From: an uncultured Hungatella sp.
GTDB taxonomy: Bacteria > Bacillota > Clostridia > Lachnospirales > Lachnospiraceae
Length of the DNA stretch: 11,430 nucleotides
Assembly (NCBI GenBank): GCA_959018155.1
Contig: CAUEKH010000045.1
Location: 1-11,430, forward strand
Reading direction: 5' to 3'
Part shown: positions 1-7,238 of the stretch, one piece after another
Numbering within the stretch: the first letter of the stretch is position 1
How the letters are laid out: each line of letters starts with the position of its first letter
Made by a program: the position numbers and the translations under genes
Notes under the pieces: model-generated
Database searches by the model: none
Seen by the model: the letters and a program-made list of their open reading frames with translations, nothing else
What the model was told of the DNA's origin: nothing

Positions 1-1
1 G

Positions 2-871
2 GGGTCCCTGGTGGATACGGAGAAGCTGGCGGAGTACGGCTTCGATCCCGCCGACAAGACCTTTACCTGGGACGACCTGATCGCTCTGGGTGAGAAGGTT
101 CACGCTGCGGATTCCAGCCAGTACCTTTGCTGCGTGGACAGCAAGCAGGCCGCCCTGTACTACGCCAGAGTTTACCTGCGCCAGCTGACCGGCAAGCAGT
201 TCATCAACGACGACGGCACCGTGGGCGTGACCAGGGAAGAGCTGGCCGAGGCCCTGGGTCTGGTGAACACCCTGTTCGAGAAGGGGATTTTCCAGCCCAT
301 CGAGGAGGCGGGAATCTATGAGAACTCCATGACCCAGAACCCCACCTGGCTGAACCGCCAGATGTTCATGATCCTGGGCAGAACCTCCGTTATGACGGAC
401 GCTTCCGCCAGACGGGCCGATGAGAGCGGCAATTACACCACCTCCGGCTATGTGCTGCCTCAGATGGAGAACAGCAAGGAATCCGGTATCGAGGTACGTC
501 CCACCACCTTATTCGCAGTGAACGGAAAATGCGCGAACCCGGAGGCGGCCGCTAAGTTCCTGAGCTTTATGTTCAACTCCGAGGAGGGCGCCGAGCTCTT
601 AAAGGACACCTACTCCGTACCCGCCAGAGAGAGCCTGCGCACCTTCTGCGAGGAGAAGGCGCTTCTGGACGAGTCCGCCATGGAGAACGTGGTATACTCC
701 CTGGAAAATTCCGGCAACGTGGTGAACGCGTGGTCCAACAACTCCGAGGTGGAGGCCATGATGACGGAGATTATGCAGAAAATCGCATACAAACAGTTTA
801 AAGATATGAACGAGGCCGCCGACGAAGTAATCAGCCGGATCGAGCAGATCGTAGCGTCCAACGCTTCCTGA
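2..871 (+). CDS. Sugar ABC transporter substrate-binding protein (5'-truncated by window edge)
   Basis: This is the C-terminal 289 residues of an extracellular solute-binding protein of the family 1 (SBP_bac_1) sugar type. The frame is open to the left edge, so the signal peptide, lipobox and N-terminal lobe lie outside the window. The GTG at 11 is an internal codon, not a start. Seen: a WDDLIALGEKV segment typical of the hinge-proximal helix; a later stretch reading LFAVNGKCANPEAAAKFLSF, the family's usual 'own gene product, NPEAA, FL' signature; then EEGAELL and a SVPAR turn. The C-terminal helices are rich in Glu and Met. Such proteins are anchored outside the membrane and deliver mono- or oligosaccharides to the permeases, which follow here. 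The ligand cannot be read from the sequence. Codons are strongly biased to C/G-ending forms, unlike the following genes, which suggests high expression. A terminator follows the gene. Confidence 0.93.
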   Translation, partial: GSLVDTEKLAEYGFDPADKTFTWDDLIALGEKVHAADSSQYLCCVDSKQAALYYARVYLRQLTGKQFINDDGTVGVTREELAEALGLVNTLFEKGIFQPIEEAGIYENSMTQNPTWLNRQMFMILGRTSVMTDASARRADESGNYTTSGYVLPQMENSKESGIEVRPTTLFAVNGKCANPEAAAKFLSFMFNSEEGAELLKDTYSVPARESLRTFCEEKALLDESAMENVVYSLENSGNVVNAWSNNSEVEAMMTEIMQKIAYKQFKDMNEAADEVISRIEQIVASNAS

Positions 872-928
872 AAATCAAAAACAGCCGGTTAAAAGATACG
901 CCGGAATACAAGCTTGCTTTACAGGTTT

Positions 929-958
929 CCGATGTTCCTGTCAAAAACATCGGTTTTT
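929..958 (+). terminator. Intrinsic terminator/attenuator after the binding-protein gene
   Basis: CCGATGTT (929-936) pairs perfectly with AACATCGG (946-953) across a 9-base loop, followed directly by five T (954-958). This is a good rho-independent terminator shape. It lies 57 bases after the binding-protein stop and about 100 bases before the first permease start. It probably stops most transcripts after the abundant binding protein and lets a fraction continue into the permeases. A competing 5-bp pairing, ACAGG (921-925) with CCTGT (937-941), would place the left arm of the terminator in its loop. I see no clear promoter between 960 and 1040, so read-through seems the likely source of permease mRNA. 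Confidence 0.75.
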
Positions 959-1055
959 ACTTTCAGACTATCAATCGGATTCAAGCAGCTTCTTTCTTCT
1001 TATCCATGTGACAGGAGGGGGATTATCCACGAGTCCGGAAATGGAGGTTCATGGA

Positions 1056-1955
1056 ATGATTCATAAGAAAAATAAATCCAGGCGGTATACAGGCCTTTTC
1101 TATATTGCCCCTTGGCTGCTTGGATTCCTGATTTTCCAGTTATATCCGTTTATCGCGTCGTTCTGCTATTCTTTTACAGATTATACTCTGCTTAATAATC
1201 CGGCTTTCGTCGGACTGAAGAACTATATCACCCTTTTTACCACCGATAAACAATTCCTTTCCACAATGAAAATAACCGGGGCCTACGCCCTGCTCTCAGT
1301 CCCGCTTAAGCTGGCTTTTGCCTTATTTATTGCAACGCTCTTAAATGCCAGGATCAAGGGGATCGGCATATACCGGAGCCTCTACTATCTGCCATCCATC
1401 CTGGGCGGCAGCGTGGCAGTGTCGGTGCTCTGGCGGGTGATGTTCATGAAAGACGGAATGATTAACCATTTCCTCGGCATCTTCGGAATCAGGGCGGTCA
1501 ACTGGCTGACTGACGCGAATCTGGCCCTGATTACCTTAAGCCTTTTGCAGGTCTGGCAGTTCGGATCGGCCATGGTTATTTTCCTGGCCGCTTTAAAAGG
1601 AATTCCAGCCGAACTTTACGAGGCGGCCGCCATTGACGGAGGCGGTAAATGGAAACAATTTATCCACATCACGCTTCCGCAGATCAGTTCAGTCGTATTT
1701 TTTAACTTGATCATGCAGTCGATTCAGGCATTGCAGAATTTCACCTCAGCATTCGTCATTACCAACGGCGGTCCGATGAAGCGGACTTATATTATCGGCA
1801 TGAAGCTGTACGACGACGCATTCCGGTTCTACAAGGTGGGATACGCCTGCGCCGAGTCTTGGATTCTGTTCCTGGTAATTTTAATCCTGACTCTGCTGGT
1901 ATTTAAATCATCTGACGCCTGGGTCTATTACGCCGATGAGGGAGGTGCGAAGTAA
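1056..1955 (+). CDS. Sugar ABC transporter permease, MalF/UgpA type (CUT1)
   Basis: One of two integral membrane subunits of the importer, 299 aa with this start. The N-terminus is short and basic (IHKKNKSRR). A first membrane helix follows (FYIAPWLLGFLIFQLYPF), then about five more hydrophobic segments, matching the six-helix CUT1 permease size. The cytoplasmic EAA loop that docks the ATPase is visible: E189-A190-A191, then D194-G195, and the I-x-LP end at THITLPQI-like residues. The start at 1056 is preferred because GGAGGT (1043-1048) sits 7 bases upstream. A GTG at 1008 and an ATG at 1041 are in frame, but no ribosome binding site is properly spaced before either of them. AGGAGGGGG at 1013-1021 is 19 bases from ATG 1041, so that start is a weaker alternative. 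The gene ends 2 bases before the second permease starts. No ATP-binding subunit is encoded in the window; CUT1 systems in Firmicutes often share an MsmK-like ATPase. Confidence 0.95.
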   Translation: MIHKKNKSRRYTGLFYIAPWLLGFLIFQLYPFIASFCYSFTDYTLLNNPAFVGLKNYITLFTTDKQFLSTMKITGAYALLSVPLKLAFALFIATLLNARIKGIGIYRSLYYLPSILGGSVAVSVLWRVMFMKDGMINHFLGIFGIRAVNWLTDANLALITLSLLQVWQFGSAMVIFLAALKGIPAELYEAAAIDGGGKWKQFIHITLPQISSVVFFNLIMQSIQALQNFTSAFVITNGGPMKRTYIIGMKLYDDAFRFYKVGYACAESWILFLVILILTLLVFKSSDAWVYYADEGGAK

Positions 1956-1957
1956 CT

Positions 1958-2806
1958 ATGAAAAAGGCATTAAAGACGGCTCTGTTCCGTCATATCATTC
2001 TCATTGTCGTGGGGATCGCTCTGATTTATCCTGTTATCTTCATGATATTTGCTTCATTTAAAGATACAAATGAGATTTTCACTTCTACGAAGCTGCTTCC
2101 CGCTGTCTGGCATCCGGAAAATTACAGTAATGGATGGAAGAGCGGCGCAACCGGCGTGGTGACATTTACAAATTTCTTCCTCAATACGTTCAAGCTGGTG
2201 CTTCCTGTGGTGGCTTTCACGGTTGTATCGTGTACCCTGACGGCTTACGGATTCGCGCGGTTCGATTTTCCATTTAAGAAAATCCTGTTTCCGGTGCTGA
2301 TTTCCACGCTGATGCTGCCTAATACAGTTATTATAATTCCGCGGTTCATGCTGTTTAAGAATCTGGGCTGGCTGGACAGTTACTATCCGTTCCTTGTACC
2401 GGCGCTGTTTGCGGTTTATCCGTTTTTTATTTTCATGATAATCCAGTTCCTGCGCGGGGTTCCGACTTCTCTGGATGAATCGGCCAAGATAGACGGCTGT
2501 AATACCATGCAGATTTTAACCAGGATTCTGGTGCCGCTGTTAAAGCCGGCGCTGTTCTCTGCCGGGCTGTTTCAGTTTTTGTGGACCTGGAATGATTTTT
2601 ACAACCAGTTTATATTTATCAACACACCGAAAAAATTTACCCTGTCACTGGGACTGAGGCTTTCCATTGACGCGTCTACGGAGGCAGTCAAATGGAATGA
2701 GGTCATGGCCATGTCGGTATGTTCCATCATCCCGCTGTTTCTGCTGTTCTTCTGTGCGCAGAAATATTTTGTGGAAGGGATTGCGACATCCGGAATTAAA
2801 GGGTGA
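1958..2806 (+). CDS. Sugar ABC transporter permease, MalG/LplC type (CUT1)
   Basis: Second membrane subunit, 282 aa, the usual length for the carbohydrate ABC permease (MalG-like) partner. The N-terminus has a first helix (HIILIVVGIALIYPVIFMIF) followed by SFKDTNEIF, the typical 'SFK...EIF' mark of this subunit. A periplasmic-side segment with several aromatics follows, then further helices. The EAA loop is present in modified form: E174-S175-A176 then D179-G180, and a later VPLLKPAL segment. The last residues (FVEGIATSGIKG) match the usual MalG-type ending (F..G.t.GavKG). The ribosome binding site GGAGGTG (1941-1947) lies inside the end of the previous gene, 10 bases before the ATG. The TGA stop is 17 bases before the start of the large downstream gene. 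Together with the other permease it forms the channel; substrate cannot be deduced from it. Confidence 0.95.
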   Translation: MKKALKTALFRHIILIVVGIALIYPVIFMIFASFKDTNEIFTSTKLLPAVWHPENYSNGWKSGATGVVTFTNFFLNTFKLVLPVVAFTVVSCTLTAYGFARFDFPFKKILFPVLISTLMLPNTVIIIPRFMLFKNLGWLDSYYPFLVPALFAVYPFFIFMIIQFLRGVPTSLDESAKIDGCNTMQILTRILVPLLKPALFSAGLFQFLWTWNDFYNQFIFINTPKKFTLSLGLRLSIDASTEAVKWNEVMAMSVCSIIPLFLLFFCAQKYFVEGIATSGIKG

Positions 2807-2823
2807 CGGGAAGGAGATTGAAC

Positions 2824-5800
2824 ATGGATAGAGAGGGATTGCTGTTTTATTTATCAGGGGAAAATGGGGAAGTTCCGGAGGTTGCATGTGGAAATCCCAT
2901 CCCTAATTTCTATAAAAATGTGGATATCATAGACGATGGCAGAAAGGGAAAAGCATTCCGCTGTCTGCCCACGCAGCTTTTTTCCTGGTGGGCGCCGGGA
3001 AATATGTATTCCCAGAGAGGAACGCTCTCCTTCTTCTGGCGGAGCAGGACACCCCTTGGCCCCACGGAATTTCCGCTGTTTCGTGTCTCCTTTGCGGACC
3101 ACAGCAGCTGGGATGCGCTGTTTCTGCGGATCGATTATAACGGCCACGGGATTGACGCGTTTGTGACGGATATCAATTTAAGCAGGATTCGCGTTTCGTA
3201 TGAGTTTGAGCGGGTGCCGGATCCTGACGAGTGGTTTCACATCGCGTTTGCCTGGGATGAGACAGTGGGAGTGCGGCTCTATATCAATGGAAAGCCGGCG
3301 GCGAAAATGGATAAGAAGGCGATTCTCTACGCCGGTTTGGACCAGTTCGGAACACATTCCAGGGTAATCAGCAATGCTCAGGTACAGTCCAGCTATAACT
3401 ATATGCGGACAGGTGATTTCGACGAGATTATGATCTATGACCGGATGCTTGACGAGGCGGCCGTAGGGTGTCTGAGCCGGTGCGAAGAGGTTCAGCTTGA
3501 AAAGACCGAAACGAGAAATTTGGAGAATGGCCGGTGGAAAGAGGAATGGCTGAACCGCTACGGGTTTGACGCGGAGACGAAGCCTGCGCCTCTGGTACAT
3601 AAAGCTACAGCGGTTCATAAAATTGAGATTCACGATGCCTGGGACCAGAAGCGCTGGTGGTGGAAGGCGTGCGACGGAATCAGAGAGACGACGTGGCCCG
3701 GTGTATACAATCGATCCGGTCTTCCAGGACGGACCGACTATTTTGTGCTGCCGGACTGGGACTGTTACTCTATATCGGGAAAAGAAATAACATTTGAGCC
3801 GGATAAGGATCGGTATTTTAACCATATCGAGATTTCCGGATCAGCGGAGGGAACGCTTAGAATCCACGGACGGCTGGAAGAACAGCTGATGACCCGGAGA
3901 AACTCGTGTGAGAGAAGCGTGATGAGACTGCCGGAACCGGTCAGAAATGTAAACATTACCTTTACCAATGATGTGATAGAGGAACCGATTGGCGATATTA
4001 CACTGCTGAATGTGGAACCGGGGGTGGCGCCGGAAGGCATTTACAGAGAGAAGTTTGTATTTCAGAAGGATTGTAGTTCAGAAGGAACCGCCGCAGCCGG
4101 AAATGGGGGCACAGAAGGAATAGACGAGATCCGTACCTTCCTGGCAGGCCGTTTCATGGAAGATGAGAGACTCTGTTTTGCGGGCTGTTTACTGAATGGC
4201 GGGGAACATACAGAAAGAAACAGTTTCCCTGCCGGTGTGGCAGAAGAAACCTCATCACAGGCTGGAAAAAGGATAACTGCCAACCTTCCCACAGCCCATT
4301 TTATGCTTCCATATAAGCAGATGGCCGGAACGGGATTTGACGGTTTATCCGTTCACCTTCCCGCCTTCCATGTAGAGCCGGGCGACGGAAAATACATTTA
4401 TATCAATATCCAGATCAAGGATCCCTTATGGATATACCGGAATCTTATGAACTTTACCTTTGCGGTTCAGCCGGGGAAAGCAAAAGACATCTGGCTCGAT
4501 ACCCGGGACAGAATTCTGCCGGAAGGGAAAGCCATGTACGTTCAGATCTCCTGGTCGGATCCGGTAGGCGAAGAGGAAATGTCTGAAATTCGTATGGAGA
4601 TGATTTATAAGTCTGCGGAGGAGGCTCAAAAAGAGCACATCGAAGACCGCTGGATCCAGGTGAAGGACAATTATGCCAATCTGGTAGAAGAAAATCCTTC
4701 CAATGAACATTTCAATCTGTTCAACCGGTTTAAGGCCGATATCACAGATTTGCTGCGGATTTGCCCGGAACATAAGCTGGCCAGGGAATACTGGTACGAT
4801 AAATTTAAGACGAATCCGCCGGAGTTTACCCTTTCCGACTGTCCGCCGGGAATTCCGCTGTGGGCGTGGAGGCAGACGGAGTATATGGGGTATGTCAAGC
4901 GATATATCCGTTGGTGGATTGACAAGCGCCAGATCGATAACGGAGAATTTGGCGGCGGACTTTCTGATGATGGAGATTTGACTGCCTGGTGGCCGGGCCC
5001 GGCGCTGGCCGGCTGTATGCCGGAGAAGATCGCCGCTTCTCTGGCTCTCGAGATGGAAGCTTTCTATGACCAGGGGATGTTTTCCAACGGGCTCTGCGCG
5101 ATCCAGACGGACCAGCTTCATACGCTGGAAGAGGGAATCCAGTGCCTGGGCCAGTGCCTTACCCTGTTCCCCGGTTCCCCGAAATACATGGAGCGCGCCA
5201 TGGAAAATGCCCGTGGACTCCATTATGTGACCGGCTATAACGCGAAGGGCCACCGCCATGTGCTGTCTGGCTACTATTCCGGCACCCGGATTGCGAGGGA
5301 GGCGCCCTGGGATTATTCAGCCTCCGACTCCTTCCACGTTTTCCACCCGACTTATATGCTGGTGCGCTATAACGGTTCGCCGAAGGCAAAGAAGCTGGTT
5401 CTGGAGATGGCGGATTCCATGCTGGAGCACTATTACGACGGAAGGCTTCATGTACAGATCAATGTTACAACCGACGAAGACCAGGTTCACGAGAGGACAA
5501 GGGAGTGGCCGCTGTTCTATGCCGCGTGGAAATTTACCGGAGACGGGAAGTATTTACAGCCGATTGCGCCGGAATTGTACAAACAGCAGCAGGAGCGGTA
5601 TCAGAAAGAGGACGTGGAAGCGGAGGCGGCCATACGGTATGAAGATATCTTAAGAAAAGCCGCGCTGCGCGAATACATCAACACGGATGGGCAACTCTGG
5701 GTGGACCGGGGCGTCATTGATATTGCCCAGATACAGCAGGACCGTATCGGAGGAGTGGGGCATGAGAGATTTTCCCTTTATCCGCGCCACTACTTCCGCT

Positions 5801-6420
5801 GGAAATTCAAACCGTCCCAGGAGACGGATGTGGCGATCATGGTGACCTTCGCTTCGGTGCGGAAAATCGCTTTCTTCGCCTATAATCTGACGGATGAAGA
5901 GATCACGGCGGAAATGAGCATGGAGGACATTCTTCCGGGAAGATGGAGCGTGAAGATCTGCACGGGAAATGACAGGAACGATGTACATTCAGAGGGAATG
6001 GTGTCAGAAACAGAAAAATATCTGGCCTGGATGCAGTCCTTTGATTTGACCTTCCGGCCCGCCGCCTATACCTGCGTGGAACTTACGCTGCTTGAAGAGG
6101 ATGAAGGATACTGGGAGCGGACGGACCTTGCCATTGACAGGGAAGATGTCCTGATTAAACAAGACTGTATTCGTGTGACCGTCCACAATATCGGTGCGGC
6201 GGAGAGCGAAGAGACAACCCTTGTACTGAAAAACAGCGAAGGAGAGGTACTGCGGCACAGCCAGATTCCTCCGATTCCGGCACCGGCCGATTTGTACCCG
6301 AAGACCCTGGAGATTCCGCTCTGGACGAGAGGCATTTCCCTGGAGGGCTGCTATCTTGAACTGGATCCGGAATGCAGGCTGAAGGAGATTACAAGGACCA
6401 ACAATATCATAAAGTTATAG
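2824..6420 (+). CDS. Large multidomain LamG / alpha-alpha toroid / CARDB-like protein, putative cytoplasmic glycan-cleaving enzyme
   Basis: 1198 aa; I do not recognise a characterised family. Seen in order: residues ~1-215 a LamG/concanavalin-A-like beta-sandwich (RGTLSFFWRSR near 65, WFHIAFAWD, VRLYINGKPAA, FDEIMIYDRML near 200); ~225-415 a second beta-rich part with several Trp (KRWWWKAC); ~416-483 a Gly/Ala/Glu-rich insertion that looks disordered; ~530-615 another beta-rich stretch; ~640-930 a helical, aromatic-rich region that looks like an (alpha/alpha)6 toroid, with a striking acidic motif NGEFGGGLSDDGDLTAWW at 706-723 and polar clusters around 829-841 and 884-896; ~1100-1198 a CARDB-like module (VTVHNIGAAES, ending EITRTNNIIKL). 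No signal peptide or membrane helix is seen, so it is probably cytoplasmic. Toroid plus beta-sandwich suggests a polysaccharide lyase or glycoside hydrolase. ATG 2824 is chosen over GTG 2803 because AAGGAGA (2811-2817) lies just before it. It follows the permease by 17 bases. Confidence 0.85.
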   Translation: MDREGLLFYLSGENGEVPEVACGNPIPNFYKNVDIIDDGRKGKAFRCLPTQLFSWWAPGNMYSQRGTLSFFWRSRTPLGPTEFPLFRVSFADHSSWDALFLRIDYNGHGIDAFVTDINLSRIRVSYEFERVPDPDEWFHIAFAWDETVGVRLYINGKPAAKMDKKAILYAGLDQFGTHSRVISNAQVQSSYNYMRTGDFDEIMIYDRMLDEAAVGCLSRCEEVQLEKTETRNLENGRWKEEWLNRYGFDAETKPAPLVHKATAVHKIEIHDAWDQKRWWWKACDGIRETTWPGVYNRSGLPGRTDYFVLPDWDCYSISGKEITFEPDKDRYFNHIEISGSAEGTLRIHGRLEEQLMTRRNSCERSVMRLPEPVRNVNITFTNDVIEEPIGDITLLNVEPGVAPEGIYREKFVFQKDCSSEGTAAAGNGGTEGIDEIRTFLAGRFMEDERLCFAGCLLNGGEHTERNSFPAGVAEETSSQAGKRITANLPTAHFMLPYKQMAGTGFDGLSVHLPAFHVEPGDGKYIYINIQIKDPLWIYRNLMNFTFAVQPGKAKDIWLDTRDRILPEGKAMYVQISWSDPVGEEEMSEIRMEMIYKSAEEAQKEHIEDRWIQVKDNYANLVEENPSNEHFNLFNRFKADITDLLRICPEHKLAREYWYDKFKTNPPEFTLSDCPPGIPLWAWRQTEYMGYVKRYIRWWIDKRQIDNGEFGGGLSDDGDLTAWWPGPALAGCMPEKIAASLALEMEAFYDQGMFSNGLCAIQTDQLHTLEEGIQCLGQCLTLFPGSPKYMERAMENARGLHYVTGYNAKGHRHVLSGYYSGTRIAREAPWDYSASDSFHVFHPTYMLVRYNGSPKAKKLVLEMADSMLEHYYDGRLHVQINVTTDEDQVHERTREWPLFYAAWKFTGDGKYLQPIAPELYKQQQERYQKEDVEAEAAIRYEDILRKAALREYINTDGQLWVDRGVIDIAQIQQDRIGGVGHERFSLYPRHYFRWKFKPSQETDVAIMVTFASVRKIAFFAYNLTDEEITAEMSMEDILPGRWSVKICTGNDRNDVHSEGMVSETEKYLAWMQSFDLTFRPAAYTCVELTLLEEDEGYWERTDLAIDREDVLIKQDCIRVTVHNIGAAESEETTLVLKNSEGEVLRHSQIPPIPAPADLYPKTLEIPLWTRGISLEGCYLELDPECRLKEITRTNNIIKL

Positions 6421-6436
6421 AAAGGACATCCGCTCT

Positions 6437-7237
6437 ATGAAGCTTAGTTATACAACACTGTCCGTACAGGACAAAACCATCGGGGAAGCAGTGGAGACGG
6501 CGGTAAAATATGGATTGGAGGGGATTGAACTGAGAGGGCGAAATGCGGTACACGTCTCGCCCTCCTGCCCATTCTCCTATGTTTCTTCTGTAAAGAGGCT
6601 GACGGAGCAGTCGGGGCTTTCTGTGCCCTGTCTGACCGCGTACACGAAATTCCGCCAGGATTCTGTGCAGAAGGTGCGTGCCGAAGTGGACGAACTGATG
6701 GAAATGGTTTCTCTCGCGGAATATTTGGGCGCAGGCTGTGTCCGGATATTTCTTGGAGCGTACCCGGAGGGGCATACGCGGGAGCAGAGCGATTCTGTCG
6801 CAACAGAAGGACTCTGCTATGCGGCTGAAAAGATGGGCAGTTCTCCGGTTAAGCTTGTGATTGAAACCCATGATACCGGAAAATGCGGCCGGATTCTGGG
6901 GCCGCTTTTAAGAGATGTACCGCCCTCGGTGGGCGTTCTGCTTGATATTATCCATCCGTGGGATATGGGAGAGCCCATAGAGGAGACGTGGAGACTGATC
7001 GGGGATCGAATTTACCATGTCCACATCAAGGATATAGAGGCGTCCGCAGAAAATGGCCGCATTTACAGCCGGATAGGCGAAGGAATGCTTCCGGTGGCGG
7101 AGACGGTGGACTGGCTGGAGGGCCACGGATATGACGGATTCTATTCCCTGGAATGGGAGAAGTCCGTGGAGGACAGAGGCGTGGCATTTGAAGATCAGCT
7201 TGAAAGCTTTGTACAGTTTATGAGAGGGAGGAAATGA
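6437..7237 (+). CDS. Sugar phosphate isomerase/epimerase, TIM barrel (AP_endonuc_2 / xylose isomerase-like)
   Basis: 266 aa, the normal length for this TIM-barrel superfamily (PF01261). These metal-dependent enzymes mostly epimerise or isomerise keto-sugars; some members are dehydratases, or lyases of 3-keto-glycosides. Seen: an N-terminal strand KLSYTTLS, then GLEGIELRG, the usual beta2 'G..giElr'. Candidate metal ligands are at the ends of barrel strands: E143 in VIETH, D170 in LLDIIHP, H196 in HVHIKD and E239 in SLEWE. Their order and rough spacing match the Glu-Asp-His-Glu set of the family. RIGEGMLP, the conserved GxG-P loop, sits between the third and fourth. All four are intact, so an active enzyme is expected. 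A ribosome binding site AAAGGA (6421-6426) touches the previous stop codon. The gene ends 1 base before the reductase. It is similar in type to SgbU/UlaE 3-epimerases of diketogulonate pathways, but I cannot assign the substrate. Confidence 0.9.
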   Translation: MKLSYTTLSVQDKTIGEAVETAVKYGLEGIELRGRNAVHVSPSCPFSYVSSVKRLTEQSGLSVPCLTAYTKFRQDSVQKVRAEVDELMEMVSLAEYLGAGCVRIFLGAYPEGHTREQSDSVATEGLCYAAEKMGSSPVKLVIETHDTGKCGRILGPLLRDVPPSVGVLLDIIHPWDMGEPIEETWRLIGDRIYHVHIKDIEASAENGRIYSRIGEGMLPVAETVDWLEGHGYDGFYSLEWEKSVEDRGVAFEDQLESFVQFMRGRK

Positions 7238-7238
7238 G

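Noticed and set aside
11..13. GTG at 11 as the start of the binding-protein gene
   Set aside because: The frame is open to the window edge, no ribosome binding site is visible, and 286 aa is too short for this family, which is usually over 400 aa with a lipoprotein signal.
1008..1055. Longer start (GTG 1008) for the first permease
   Set aside because: The AGGAGGGGG lies after this GTG, and the extra 16 residues are unlike permease N-termini. The ATG at 1056 has a GGAGGT at 7-base spacing.
3178..3825. Antisense open frame of 215 aa (- strand) inside the same gene
   Set aside because: Same reasons; Arg/Pro/Leu-rich translation typical of a shadow frame, opposite the LamG region.
4426..5259. 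Long antisense open frame (277 aa, - strand) inside the large LamG protein gene
   Set aside because: It overlaps a well-supported coding frame with recognisable domains, has no proper ribosome binding site that I can see, and its translation shows no known motif. It is a shadow of codon use on the other strand.
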